Shown piece after piece: positions 25,783-34,772 of a stretch of 64,000 bases of DNA; position 1 is the first letter of the stretch; the number at the start of each line of letters is the position of its first letter. Both the position numbers and the translations under genes were made by a program. The notes under the pieces were generated by a model. It was given only the letters and a program-made list of their open reading frames with translations. It was not told the origin of the DNA and searched no databases. The DNA is from Comamonadaceae bacterium (lineage in GTDB: Bacteria; Pseudomonadota; Gammaproteobacteria; Burkholderiales; Burkholderiaceae_C): contig JAIXRJ010000046.1 in assembly GCA_027485235.1 (NCBI GenBank), positions 310,001-374,000 on the forward strand, read 5' to 3'.

Positions 25783-27822
25783 ATGACCAACCCTTTGCTC
25801 GAGACCTCTGGCCTGCCCTTGTTTGACCGCATTGCCCCCGAGCATGTGGCACCGGCCATGGACGAATTGCTGGCCGCCGCCGAAAAAGCCTTGGACACCG
25901 TGACCGCCAATGACTTCCCCGCTGAATGGAAAGCCATTGCCCAAACCCTGGACGTGAGCACCGAAAAACTGGGCATGGCCTGGGGTGCAGTGAGCCACCT
26001 CAACAGCGTGGCCGATACGCCCGAGCTGCGCGCCGCCTACAACGCCGCCCTGCCCCGCGTGACGGAGTTTTGGACACGCTTGGGCAGCGACGAACGCCTC
26101 TACGCCAAATACAAAGCCATTGACGCTGCCAGCCTGAATGCCGAGCAAACCCAGGCCCGCAAGAACTCCCTGCGCGGTTTTGTCCTCGGCGGTGCCGAAC
26201 TGCAAGGCTCGTCCAAAAAACGCTACGCCGCTATCCAGGAACGGCTGGCTGAAATCACGCAAAAGTTCAGCGAAAACACGTTGGACGCCACCGACAAGTT
26301 TGCCCTGTACGTGAGCGAAGACCAGCTCAAAGGTGTGCCCGCCGACGTGGTGCAAGCCACCCGCGATGCAGCCCAAAAAGAAGGCCAAGAAGGCCACCGC
26401 CTGTCGCTCAAGATGCCGGTGTATTTGCCCGTGATGCAGTTCGCCGACAGTGGTGCACTGCGCGAGCAGCTCTACAAAGCCTATGTGACCCGCGCCTCGG
26501 ACCAAGCCCCTGAAGACTTCAAGCATTTCGACAACACGCCTTTGATGCTGGAAATTTTGGCGCTGCGCCAAGAAGAAGCCCGCCTGCTGGGTTTTGACAA
26601 CTACGCCCAAGTGTCGTTGGTGCCCAAGATGGCCGAGTCGCCCGAAAAAGTCACCAGCTTCTTGCGCGACCTGGCGGCCAAAGCCCGCCCTTTTGCCGAC
26701 AAAGATCTGGCCGACCTGCGCGAATTTGCCGCCGATGCACTGGACAGCACCGGCCCACTGAACGCCTGGGATGTGCCCTATTTGTCTGAAAAGCTCAAAG
26801 AAGCCCGCTACAGCTTCAGCGAGCAAGAGGTCAAGCAGTACTTCACAGCGCCCAAGGTGCTGGCAGGTCTGTTCAAGATCATCGAAACGCTGTTTGAAGT
26901 CAGCATCCGCGCCGACCAAGCGCCCGTGTGGCACCCAGCCGTGGGCTTCTACCGCATCGAGCGTGAAGGCCAACTGGTCGGTCAGTTTTACCTCGACCCA
27001 CCCGCCCGCGCGGGCAAGCGCGGCGGCGCCTGGATGGACGATGTGCGCGGCCGCTGGCAGCGCCCCGACACCGGCGTGCTGCAAACGCCCGTGGCGCACC
27101 TGGTGTGCAACTTTGCCGAAGGCGTGAACGGACAGCCTGCTTTGCTCACGCACGACGACGTGATCACCCTCTTCCACGAATTTGGCCACGGCCTGCACCA
27201 CATGCTCACGCAAGTGAACGAGCGCGATGTCTCGGGCATCAGCGGCGTGGAGTGGGACGCGGTCGAGTTGCCCAGCCAGTTCATGGAAAACTTTTGCTGG
27301 GAATGGTCGGTGCTGCGCCACATGACCGCCCATGTGGAAACCGGCGAGCCCCTGCCCCGCGCCCTGTTCGACAAGATGCTGGCCGCCAAAAACTTCCAAA
27401 GCGGCTTGCAAACCCTGCGCCAAATCGAGTTTTCGCTGTTCGACATGCTGGTGCATTCCGAGCACGACCCGGCGCAAGACTTCATGCCGCTGCTGCAGCA
27501 GGTGCGTGACGAAGTGGCGTTGATGCGCCCACCCGCGTTTAACCGCATGGCCCACACTTTCAGCCATATCTTTGCAGGCGGTTACGCCGCCGGTTACTAC
27601 AGCTACAAATGGGCGGAAGTGCTGAGCGCCGACGCCTACGCCGCGTTTGAAGAAACCGCTGCAGCCGATGGCACGCCCAGCGTGGAAACCGGACGCCTGT
27701 ACCGCCAAGCCATTCTGGAAGCCGGTGGCAGCCGCCCAGCGCTGGAATCGTTCAAAGCCTTCCGCGGCCGCGAGCCGAACTTGGATGCTTTGCTCCGGCA
27801 TCAGGGCATGGTGGCAGCATGA
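25783..27822 (+). CDS. prlC: Oligopeptidase A (M3 family zinc metallopeptidase)
   Basis: The product is 679 residues from the ATG at 25783. The zinc-binding motif HEFGH is at residues 465-469 within LFHEFGHGLHHML, and the third ligand Glu lies in the following FMENFCWEW region. YAAGYYSYKWAEVLSADAY near the C-terminus is the conserved substrate-binding Tyr/Gly segment. It degrades cytoplasmic oligopeptides, including signal-peptide fragments. Its stop overlaps the next gene by ATGA. Confidence 0.94.
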   Translation: MTNPLLETSGLPLFDRIAPEHVAPAMDELLAAAEKALDTVTANDFPAEWKAIAQTLDVSTEKLGMAWGAVSHLNSVADTPELRAAYNAALPRVTEFWTRLGSDERLYAKYKAIDAASLNAEQTQARKNSLRGFVLGGAELQGSSKKRYAAIQERLAEITQKFSENTLDATDKFALYVSEDQLKGVPADVVQATRDAAQKEGQEGHRLSLKMPVYLPVMQFADSGALREQLYKAYVTRASDQAPEDFKHFDNTPLMLEILALRQEEARLLGFDNYAQVSLVPKMAESPEKVTSFLRDLAAKARPFADKDLADLREFAADALDSTGPLNAWDVPYLSEKLKEARYSFSEQEVKQYFTAPKVLAGLFKIIETLFEVSIRADQAPVWHPAVGFYRIEREGQLVGQFYLDPPARAGKRGGAWMDDVRGRWQRPDTGVLQTPVAHLVCNFAEGVNGQPALLTHDDVITLFHEFGHGLHHMLTQVNERDVSGISGVEWDAVELPSQFMENFCWEWSVLRHMTAHVETGEPLPRALFDKMLAAKNFQSGLQTLRQIEFSLFDMLVHSEHDPAQDFMPLLQQVRDEVALMRPPAFNRMAHTFSHIFAGGYAAGYYSYKWAEVLSADAYAAFEETAAADGTPSVETGRLYRQAILEAGGSRPALESFKAFRGREPNLDALLRHQGMVAA

Positions 27823-28202
27823 GTCACACGCCCTTGAATGTTTTAGGGACGGCTTTGATTCCGTGCTCCTATGACCCGCTCACGGGTTATTACCGTGACG
27901 GCTGCTGCAACACCGATGAGCACGACCAGGGCAGCCATGTGGTTTGCGCCAAAGTGACTCAAGCCTTCTTGGATTTTTCATCCGCGCGTGGCAACGACTT
28001 GGTTACACCTCGACCGGAGCACCGATTTGCAGGGTTGAAAGCAGGCGATCGCTGGTGTTTGTGTGCCATGCGCTGGCATGAAGCCTTGAACGCGGGCGTA
28101 GCCCCCCCGGTGCATTTGGCCCGTACCCATGAGCGGGCACTTTTGCATGTCACTCTGGCACAACTGCAATCCTTGTCGGTGGAGGACAAAGTTGGGGATT
28201 GA
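27819..28202 (+). CDS. DUF2237 family protein
   Basis: A 127-residue protein of the DUF2237 family. The N-terminal NVLGTALIPCSYDPLTGYYRDGCC and the later GNDLVTPRPEHRFAGLKAGDRWCLCAMRW are the conserved parts, rich in Cys and Trp. The function is unknown; the family usually occurs beside housekeeping genes. The start overlaps the stop of the peptidase gene (ATGA), so the two are translationally coupled. A hairpin at 28247-28290 probably ends the transcript. Confidence 0.85.
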   Translation: MSHTPLNVLGTALIPCSYDPLTGYYRDGCCNTDEHDQGSHVVCAKVTQAFLDFSSARGNDLVTPRPEHRFAGLKAGDRWCLCAMRWHEALNAGVAPPVHLARTHERALLHVTLAQLQSLSVEDKVGD

Positions 28203-28246
28203 GACCGCCCCTGGCCTCATGAACAAAGCCCTGAGCGTCATACCGA

Positions 28247-28290
28247 CAAAAAAATAAGCACCGAGCGTTTCCGCCAAGTGCTTGTTTTTC
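28247..28290. terminator. Bidirectional hairpin terminator between DUF2237 gene and tRNA-Val
   Basis: AAGCAC (28256-28261) pairs with GTGCTT (28278-28283). On the plus strand the stem is followed by GTTTTTC, and on the minus strand by ATTTTTTT. It can therefore stop both the plus-strand DUF2237 transcript and the minus-strand tRNA transcript, whose CCA end is 18 bp away. Confidence 0.75.
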
Positions 28291-28300
28291 CTACCCAATT

Positions 28301-28377
28301 TGGTAGGCGCGACTAGATTCGAACTAGCGACCCCCACCATGTCAAGGTGGTGCTCTAACCAACTGAGCTACGCGCCT
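28301..28377 (-). tRNA. tRNA-Val(GAC)
   Basis: The minus strand folds into a full 77-nt cloverleaf. The acceptor stem is AGGCGCG/CGCGCCT; the D stem is GCTC/GAGC; the anticodon stem is CCACC/GGTGG with loop TTGACAT, anticodon GAC (28341-28343 on the complement). The T loop is TTCGAAT, and the CCA end is encoded. GAC reads GUC/GUU valine codons. A near-perfect -10 box lies just upstream. Confidence 0.95.
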
Positions 28378-28389
28378 GCTAAGCCAATA

Positions 28390-28395
28390 ATTATA
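28390..28395 (-). promoter_or_regulatory. -10 box of tRNA-Val promoter
   Basis: On the minus strand TATAAT is found 13 bp upstream of the tRNA 5' end, in the 62-bp gap after the relA stop. This gives the tRNA its own promoter rather than dependence on relA readthrough. No strong -35 hexamer is visible. Confidence 0.7.
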
Positions 28396-28439
28396 GGGGC
28401 AAAAAGCTCATTTTGCTGCGCTTTCGAATTTGAGACTGA

Positions 28440-30698
28440 CTAACGCCTTTTGGCCGCCCGCACCCCTTTGACGCCCCGCACGCTGCCCAGCACCTTGCTC
28501 AAATGAAGAGCGTCTGCGATCTCCACGGTGAATGTCATCCAGGCCATGCCTTTGACCGACTGGGTTTGGACGCCGATCACATTCATCTTTTCCTTGGCAA
28601 AGACTTCTGAAATATCCCGCAGCAGGCCTTGCCGGTCCATGGCCTCGACCGACACATCCACGGGATAAAAAGCGCCTTCGGCGCCCTTGCCCTCGCCCCA
28701 ACGGACATCGATGACCCGTTCGCCATGGCGCAAAGCCAATTCACGGAAGTTGCTGCAGTCATGGCGGTGAATGCTCACGCCCTTGCCCCTGGTGACAAAT
28801 CCGCCAATCACATCGGGCGGTGCAGGTTTGCAGCAGCGGGACAGTTGGGTCAGCAGAGAATCCACCCCCACGACCAACACCCCGGAAGGCGTGTTGCGGG
28901 CGGCCGCACTTTTGAACTTCTTTTGAAAGAACTCGTCTGGCTCGAGCGCTGGCTCCGGCGGATTGAGCAAGACCTCGATGTTGCGCAACGAAAATTCATC
29001 TTTGCCGACCACCTCAAACAAGCCGTCCGCCGATTTAAACCCCAGTTGGCTGGCCAAGTCTTCCAAGCGAATGGCCGTGCGCCCCAAGCGCTGCAAGGAT
29101 TTCTCGACCGCCTCACGGCCCTTGGCGATGGTTTCCGCGCTGACTTGCGCGTTGAACCAGGCCCGTACCTTGGAACGTGCGCGGGGGCTGGCCAAGAAAC
29201 CCAGCTCAGGATTGAGCCAGTCGCGTGAGGGCCCGCCCTCCTTGATGGCCGTGATCTCTACCGTTTGGCCATTGGCCAAAGGCGTGTTCAGGGGAACCAT
29301 CGCGCCATCCACTTTGGCACCACGGCAGCGATGGCCCAGGTTGGTGTGTACCGTGTAGGCAAAGTCGATTGCGGTGGCACCTTGCGGCAACTCCACCACG
29401 GCGGCATCAGGGGTCAGCACATAAATGCGGTCTTCAAACAAGGCGCGGCCGGGCTCTTTTTCTTGCGCAGCGCCTGACAAATCGCGTTCCCAAGCCAGCA
29501 GTTGGCGCAGCACAGCGATTTTGCTGTCGTAAACGCTGTTGGCCGACACCCCGGTGTAGCCTTTGGCGCCTGCTTCTTTGTAGGCCCAATGTGCGGCCAC
29601 TCCGCTTTCAGCGTCCGCATGCATGGCTTGGGTGCGTATTTGCACCTCAATCGGTCCCCCATCGGCACCGCGCACAACGGTGTGCAGTGACTGGTAACCA
29701 TTGGCCTTGGGTTTGGCGATGTAATCGTCAAACTCCTCTGTGATGGGCGCAAAGTGCTCATGCACCCAACTGAGCACCTGGTAACAATCGGCCACTTGAG
29801 GCACCACCACGCGCAAGGCCCGAATGTCAAAAATCCGATCAAAGGCTAGCGACTTGCCACGCATTTTTCGCACGATGCTGTAGATGTGTTTGGGCCGCCC
29901 ATCCACTTGCGCAGCTATGCCTTGGCCGGCCAAGGCTTGCTGAAAACGTGCTTGCAAGGCCCACATGTAGCGCTCACGCTCTGTGCGCTTTTCATCGATC
30001 AAGCGGGCAATGTCTTTGTAGGTGGCGGGCTCCAAAAAGCGGAAAGACAGGTCTTCGATCTCCCACTTGAGTTGCCAAATGCCCAAGCGGTTGGCCAAGG
30101 GCGCAAACACTTGCAAGGATTCACTGGCCAATGCAGGTGGCACCGGCAATTTGGTGGCGGCGTAATGGCGCAGGGTTTGCAATCGTGAGGCCAATCGCAG
30201 CATGACCACGCGCAAATCCCGGCTGAAAGCCAGCAACATCTTGCGCACATTTTCGGTTTGTACCCGCGGGCTCAGGGGCGTGTTGTCGGGCCCGGGCACT
30301 GGGGACTCGGCTGCCCGAGACAGCTTTTGCACACGCACCAATTGATGGGTCTGTATGGCCAACTCAGCCAGATTGGGGCCGAACGCCTTGGACAACACCT
30401 CCTCGGGCTTGTTCAGGTGCGGGCAGGTGTAAAGCAAATAACTGGCCGCTTGCATGGGCGTGGAGCCCCCAATCTCGCCCAAGATGGCCGCCACCGCATC
30501 GGCATGGATCAAGGTGTTTTCGCCAGTGTCCAAGCTTTCGCCGGCAATCAAGGGCTCGGCAAAGACCCGAGCCCGGGCCAAGGTGTCGGCAGGCGCGGCG
30601 GCATCGGCCGTGGCCAGCATGACGGGGGGCACCGTCCCATGCACATGGGCGGACACTCTGGATGGATTGGCCGCATGGCTGGTGTTGGGGCTGACCAT
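28440..30698 (-). CDS. relA: RelA-type (p)ppGpp synthetase
   Basis: The start at 30698 gives 752 residues. The N-terminal HD-hydrolase region lacks the His-Asp pair (LLYTCPHLN at about 88-96 where SpoT has HD), so hydrolysis should be lost. The synthetase region has the RelA-type acidic EFDD (about 322-325) rather than the SpoT RxKD, then KPKANGYQSLHTVV and EVQIRTQAMHADAESGVAAHW. TGS (IYVLTPDAAVVELPQGATA), zinc-finger-like Cys residues (RCCKP) and a C-terminal ACT domain (RQGLLRDISEVFAKE) follow. This makes it a ribosome-bound stringent-response synthetase. It starts 4 bp after the hydrolase gene stop, so the pair is an operon. Confidence 0.93.
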   Translation of the reverse strand: MVSPNTSHAANPSRVSAHVHGTVPPVMLATADAAAPADTLARARVFAEPLIAGESLDTGENTLIHADAVAAILGEIGGSTPMQAASYLLYTCPHLNKPEEVLSKAFGPNLAELAIQTHQLVRVQKLSRAAESPVPGPDNTPLSPRVQTENVRKMLLAFSRDLRVVMLRLASRLQTLRHYAATKLPVPPALASESLQVFAPLANRLGIWQLKWEIEDLSFRFLEPATYKDIARLIDEKRTERERYMWALQARFQQALAGQGIAAQVDGRPKHIYSIVRKMRGKSLAFDRIFDIRALRVVVPQVADCYQVLSWVHEHFAPITEEFDDYIAKPKANGYQSLHTVVRGADGGPIEVQIRTQAMHADAESGVAAHWAYKEAGAKGYTGVSANSVYDSKIAVLRQLLAWERDLSGAAQEKEPGRALFEDRIYVLTPDAAVVELPQGATAIDFAYTVHTNLGHRCRGAKVDGAMVPLNTPLANGQTVEITAIKEGGPSRDWLNPELGFLASPRARSKVRAWFNAQVSAETIAKGREAVEKSLQRLGRTAIRLEDLASQLGFKSADGLFEVVGKDEFSLRNIEVLLNPPEPALEPDEFFQKKFKSAAARNTPSGVLVVGVDSLLTQLSRCCKPAPPDVIGGFVTRGKGVSIHRHDCSNFRELALRHGERVIDVRWGEGKGAEGAFYPVDVSVEAMDRQGLLRDISEVFAKEKMNVIGVQTQSVKGMAWMTFTVEIADALHLSKVLGSVRGVKGVRAAKRR

Positions 30699-30702
30699 GG
30701 TC

Positions 30703-31626
30703 TCAATCGCCAAGCAAGAAATCGGCCACCACCTGGATTTGGTCGGCGCTGGTGAGGGTGGGGGCATGGCCACAATCGTCCCAAATCTCCAACTGGGCCA
30801 GAGGCCCCCGCTGGGTCATGGCCAAAGCGGTCTCGGGCGTGAGCAAATTTGAGTCAGCACCCCGAATGAGCAGGGTTTGGGCCCGAATCTGGTCATACAC
30901 CGACCACAAAGCGGCTTCACCCAGGGCGGCCGCCTCGGGCGTCAAAGCCCTCAAAGGCGAACCAATGGCCGGGTCGTAATGCAAAGTGAGCGCACCATCT
31001 GCGCCAGGCCGCACCATGTGAGAGGACATCTCGCGCCAAACGTCGGCGGGCACCGGCCCAAAACCCTGCGACAGCACCCACATGGCTGCGGCAGCCTCTT
31101 CCAAGTCACGGTACTGACCGTATTGGCCCACATAAGACTGCATGAACTGAACCGAGGCCCAGGTGATGGCCGGCCCCACGTCGTTGAGCACCAACCGCCG
31201 CACAGGGGCTGGCATCGGCAAACCCGGCTGACCGGCCAACACCATGCCAATCAGTCCCCCCATGCTAGTGCCCACCCCATCGAGGCGCTCGATGCCCACC
31301 CCTGTTGAAGCAGCGATTTGGTGCAACAAGGCCAACATGTCAGCAGCGTATTGTGGAATTTGGTAACTCGCGGGATCAGCCAACCAGTCACTGCGGCCGC
31401 GGCCCACCACGTCTGGACAAATCACCTGCAAGGGTGTGGAGCTTCGCAGCACCAGGGCTTGCGCCAAGCGGTCAAAGTCCCGACCTTGTCGGGTCAATCC
31501 GTGTACGCAGACGACCACCCGGCTCGCCCGGGCATCACCCCAGTGCCAATAGGCCATGCGGTGCTGCCCCCCAGGGTGAGGGCAAGACACAAATTCAAGT
31601 GAAGGGGGAACGCTCATGGGGTTCAT
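30703..31626 (-). CDS. Alpha/beta hydrolase
   Basis: A roughly 307-residue cytoplasmic hydrolase. CVHGLTRQGRDFDRL is the oxyanion-hole strand, GVGTSMGGLIGMVL the nucleophile elbow with catalytic Ser, and DCGHAPTL holds the catalytic His near the C-terminus; the acid is probably in the LLIRGADSNLL region. The start could be 31626 or 31617; neither has a clear ribosome site. It is immediately upstream of relA (4-bp gap), a pairing whose meaning is unknown. Substrate unknown. Confidence 0.8.
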   Translation of the reverse strand: MNPMSVPPSLEFVSCPHPGGQHRMAYWHWGDARASRVVVCVHGLTRQGRDFDRLAQALVLRSSTPLQVICPDVVGRGRSDWLADPASYQIPQYAADMLALLHQIAASTGVGIERLDGVGTSMGGLIGMVLAGQPGLPMPAPVRRLVLNDVGPAITWASVQFMQSYVGQYGQYRDLEEAAAAMWVLSQGFGPVPADVWREMSSHMVRPGADGALTLHYDPAIGSPLRALTPEAAALGEAALWSVYDQIRAQTLLIRGADSNLLTPETALAMTQRGPLAQLEIWDDCGHAPTLTSADQIQVVADFLLGD

Positions 31627-31724
31627 GACAATCGGACACAATCAAATTGGACCCATCCCAAATGAAGGATCAAGCAGCGCGATAATGGAACATTAAGCAT
31701 CCTAATTCATCTGGAGTACACATC

Positions 31725-32495
31725 ATGTTGAACGGTAAAACAGCGCTGGTCACAGGTTCCACCAGCGGTATCGGCTTGGGCATTGCCAAGGCCTTGGCCA
31801 AGCAAGGCGCCAACATCGTTTTGAATGGCTTTGGCGATGCCGAGGGTCCGCAAAAAGAGATCGCAGCGCTGGGTGTCAAAGTCGCCTACCACGGTGCCGA
31901 CATGAGCAAGCCCATCGAGATCGAGGCCATGATGCAGTTTGCCGCTGACAAATTTGGACACATCGACATTTTGGTCAACAACGCGGGTATCCAACACGTG
32001 GCCAAGGTCGAAGACTTTCCGGTAGAGCGCTGGGACGCCATCATCGCCATCAACCTGACCAGTGCATTTCACGCCACCCGCCTCGCTTTGCCCGCCATGA
32101 AAGCCCGCAATTGGGGGCGCATCATCAATGTGGCTTCGATCCATGGCTTGGTGGGTTCGGCAGAAAAGTCTGCCTACGTCGCCGCCAAGCACGGTTTGGT
32201 GGGCCTGACCAAAGTCACGGCGCTCGAAAACGCCACCACCGGTGTGACGTGCAACGCCATTTGTCCAGGCTGGGTGCTCACCCCCTTGGTGCAGAAACAA
32301 GTCGACGCGAAAGCCCTTGCTTTGGGTCTGTCCAACGAAGAAGCCAAAAAACTGTTGCTCCAGGAAAAAGAGCCTTCCATGCAGTTCACCACGCCTGAAG
32401 AGTTGGGTGAGTTGGCCGTGTTCTTCTGCTCAGCTGCCGGCAACAACGTGCGCGGCGTGGCCTGGAACATGGACGGCGGCTGGACGGCCCAGTGA
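31725..32495 (+). CDS. 3-hydroxybutyrate dehydrogenase (short-chain dehydrogenase)
   Basis: A 256-residue SDR enzyme. The NAD-binding motif is G11-STSG-I-G17, followed by NNAG at 85-88. The catalytic residues are Ser138, Tyr151 and Lys155 (YVAAK). HGLVGSAEKSAYVAAKHG, ICPGWVLTPLVQKQ and the C-terminal NMDGGWTAQ are characteristic of D-3-hydroxybutyrate dehydrogenase. It oxidises (R)-3-hydroxybutyrate to acetoacetate with NAD+, in mobilisation of polyhydroxybutyrate. The ribosome site is CTGGAG. The response regulator gene starts 34 bp after its stop and may be partly co-transcribed. Confidence 0.9.
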   Translation: MLNGKTALVTGSTSGIGLGIAKALAKQGANIVLNGFGDAEGPQKEIAALGVKVAYHGADMSKPIEIEAMMQFAADKFGHIDILVNNAGIQHVAKVEDFPVERWDAIIAINLTSAFHATRLALPAMKARNWGRIINVASIHGLVGSAEKSAYVAAKHGLVGLTKVTALENATTGVTCNAICPGWVLTPLVQKQVDAKALALGLSNEEAKKLLLQEKEPSMQFTTPEELGELAVFFCSAAGNNVRGVAWNMDGGWTAQ

Positions 32496-32529
32496 ACACA
32501 TCGCCTTCAAAATTCAACACCCAAAGACC

Positions 32530-33261
32530 ATGACAGCACCTAACTCCCGACTCGACAAGATCATCATCGTTGATGACGACGCCCGCATCCGCGATTTGCT
32601 GCGCCGTTTTTTGTCTCAAGAGGGTTTTGACGTGTTGGTGGCCGAAGACGGTCGTGCACTGGACCGGATCTTGCAACGCGAGACGATTGACCTGCTGGTT
32701 CTGGACCTGATGCTGCCTGGCGAAGACGGCTTGAGCATTTGCAAACGTCTGCGCGCCAATGGCACCAAAATTCCCGTGATCATGCTGACTGCCAAGGGCG
32801 AAGATGTGGACCGCATCAACGGCCTGGAGATCGGCGCCGATGACTACCTGGGCAAACCCTTCAACCCCCGCGAGTTGCTCGCACGCATCCATGCGGTTTT
32901 GCGCCGCCGTCCGCAAGCCGAAATCCCGGGCGCGCCTGCCAGCGACAAAGAGGTGATCACCTTCAGCGAATTCACATTGGATCTGGGCATGCGCTCTCTG
33001 AGCAAAAATGGCCAGGACATTCCCCTGACCACGGGTGAGTTTGCGATGCTCAAAGCCCTTGTACGTCACCCACGTCAAGCCCTCAGCCGTGACAAGCTGG
33101 CCCAGCTTGCGCGTGGCCGTGAATTTGAACCCTTTGACCGCAGCCTCGATGTCCAAGTCTCGCGATTGCGCAAGATGCTTGAAATAGATCCCGCCTCGCC
33201 CAAAATCATCCAAACCGTGTGGGGTGTAGGGTATGTATTTGTCCCCGATGGCCAATCGTGA
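32530..33261 (+). CDS. ompR: OmpR-family response regulator
   Basis: The ATG at 32530 gives 243 residues. The receiver has IIIVDDDARIRDLL, phospho-acceptor Asp59 in LLVLDLMLPGEDG, and the Lys in YLGKPFNPREL. The winged helix ends in the OmpR-type RSLDVQVSRLRKMLE and TVWGVGYVFVPDG. It closely resembles OmpR, which answers envelope or osmotic signals. Its stop overlaps the GTG start of the kinase by GTGA, so the pair is coupled. The name ompR is by resemblance; the regulon here is not known. Confidence 0.9.
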   Translation: MTAPNSRLDKIIIVDDDARIRDLLRRFLSQEGFDVLVAEDGRALDRILQRETIDLLVLDLMLPGEDGLSICKRLRANGTKIPVIMLTAKGEDVDRINGLEIGADDYLGKPFNPRELLARIHAVLRRRPQAEIPGAPASDKEVITFSEFTLDLGMRSLSKNGQDIPLTTGEFAMLKALVRHPRQALSRDKLAQLARGREFEPFDRSLDVQVSRLRKMLEIDPASPKIIQTVWGVGYVFVPDGQS

Positions 33262-34640
33262 ATGCCCCTGACATTGCCCTGCATGGCCACCCTTCGATCA
33301 AGCCCTCTGCGCGAAGGCCCAATGTCAGCCTGTTTTGGCGCACCTTTTTTTTGCTGGCCTTGCTCATTTTGTGCAGCAGCCTGGCTTGGTTACAACTCTT
33401 TCGCAAGCAAGAATACGAACCACGGATCCTGCGCAACGCGCACCAAATCGCCACCGTCGTCAACCTGACCCGGACAGCATTGATGCACAGCGATGCCATC
33501 GCGCGTGTGTCCCTGCTGAAGACCTTGGCAGATGAAGAGGCCGTCAACATCCAGACCCGCGAACCGGGTGACCAGATCGAGCCATTTGGTGCAAGCGCCA
33601 TTGAAAAGCAACTGGCCTCAGAAATGGTCAAGCGCTTGGGCAAAGGCACGGTGGTGGCAGCCAGCGTCAATGGCGTAGCGGGCTTGTGGGTGGGCTTTGC
33701 GATTGAAAAAGACAGCTACTGGTTACAGATGGACCCCGAGCGGCTCAGGCCCTTGAGTGACAAAGGCTGGCTGGTGTGGCTGAGCATTGCCGCAGTCTTG
33801 TCTTTGTCGGGCGCCGCCGTCATGGCCGGCCTGATCAACCGCCCTCTCAAGCGCCTGTCTTATGCGGCAAGCCAAGTGCGTGAGGGCCATTTCAATACCT
33901 CCACCCTGGATGAATTTGCTGCCACCAGCGAGATCCGGGAGGTCAATATTGGCTTCAACCGCATGGCCGAGCGATTGGCCAAAATTGAGGCCGAGCGGGC
34001 ATTGATGTTGGCGGGCATTTCACACGACTTGCGCACGCCCTTGGCCCGTTTGCGTCTGGAGACCGAGTTGAGTGTGTCCGATGCCGAGACCCGTGAACTG
34101 ATGGCAGGCGACATTGCACAACTTGACCAGATCATCGATAAATTCCTCGACTACGCCCGCCCCGAACCCACCCATCTCGGTCCTGTGCTTTTATCGGGTG
34201 TACTGAGCCGCTGCATCGCGCCCTGGCGCCATAACCCGCGGTTCGAGATCTCGGTCGACGTGGCCGAAGACTTGCACGTCAAAGCCGAAACCGTAGAACT
34301 GGGCCGTGTGCTGTCCAACCTGCTGGAAAACGCACGGCGTTATGGTCAAAGCCCCAGCGATGGCGTGACCCGTGTCGAGATCGTGGCGCGGGTGCACGAA
34401 GGCTGGGTGCTTTTGCGCGTCAGAGACCAAGGCCCTGGCGTGTCGGAAGAAACCTTGAAAAATCTGACCCAACCTTTTTACCGCGGCGACACCGCCCGCA
34501 CCTCGGCCACAGGCTCGGGCCTGGGCTTGGCCATTGTCGAGCGATCAGTACAGCGCATGGGCGGCACTTTTTCGGTCTTCAACAACAGCGCAGGTGGCCT
34601 GATGGCCTTGATGAAATTCAAGCAAACCGAGCCGGGTTAA
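33258..34640 (+). CDS. envZ: EnvZ-like sensor histidine kinase
   Basis: I choose the GTG at 33258, whose first four bases overlap the ompR stop; this gives 460 residues. TM1 is near LFWRTFFLLALLILC and TM2 near VWLSIAAVLSLSGAAVMAG, with a ~110-residue periplasmic loop. HAMP starts at INRPLKRLSYAASQVREG. The HisKA box has His256 in ISHDLRTPLARL, and the ATPase domain has NLLENARRYG, RDQGPGV and GSGLGLAI. It matches EnvZ in layout and length. It converges with ispF. Confidence 0.9.
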   Translation: MNAPDIALHGHPSIKPSARRPNVSLFWRTFFLLALLILCSSLAWLQLFRKQEYEPRILRNAHQIATVVNLTRTALMHSDAIARVSLLKTLADEEAVNIQTREPGDQIEPFGASAIEKQLASEMVKRLGKGTVVAASVNGVAGLWVGFAIEKDSYWLQMDPERLRPLSDKGWLVWLSIAAVLSLSGAAVMAGLINRPLKRLSYAASQVREGHFNTSTLDEFAATSEIREVNIGFNRMAERLAKIEAERALMLAGISHDLRTPLARLRLETELSVSDAETRELMAGDIAQLDQIIDKFLDYARPEPTHLGPVLLSGVLSRCIAPWRHNPRFEISVDVAEDLHVKAETVELGRVLSNLLENARRYGQSPSDGVTRVEIVARVHEGWVLLRVRDQGPGVSEETLKNLTQPFYRGDTARTSATGSGLGLAIVERSVQRMGGTFSVFNNSAGGLMALMKFKQTEPG

Positions 34641-34691
34641 AGCCGCAGCCGCTTTGGCCCCGGTTCAAGCCCAAGGTGACAAGCAAGCCTC

Positions 34692-34724
34692 TGTCATGCC
34701 GGACTTGATCCGGCGTCCATCTCC
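34692..34724. repeat. Imperfect palindromic repeat, copy 1 (TGTCA...CTCC type)
   Basis: In the gap between envZ and ispF lies TGTCATGCCGGACTTGATCC then GGCGTCCATCTCC, whose core GCCGGA-CTTGA-TCCGGC is a palindrome. The same outline, TGTCA/two bases/CCGG-CTTGA-CCGG/TCTCC, recurs in reverse orientation at 43452-43478. This style of element is dispersed in many proteobacterial genomes between convergent genes. Confidence 0.65.
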
Positions 34725-34772
34725 CGGTAAGGTCCAGCCGCACCAGTGAAATCCAAAGATAAGAGCACCCCA

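Noticed and set aside
25684..27801. Long open frame antisense to oligopeptidase A (about 705 codons)
   Set aside because: It mirrors the third-position GC bias of the real gene, its His/Gly/Gln-rich product has no family features, and the sense strand carries the HEFGH metallopeptidase.
28440..30698. Bifunctional SpoT/Rsh annotation
   Set aside because: The His-Asp hydrolase pair is missing and the EFDD motif is RelA-type, so a monofunctional synthetase is the better call.
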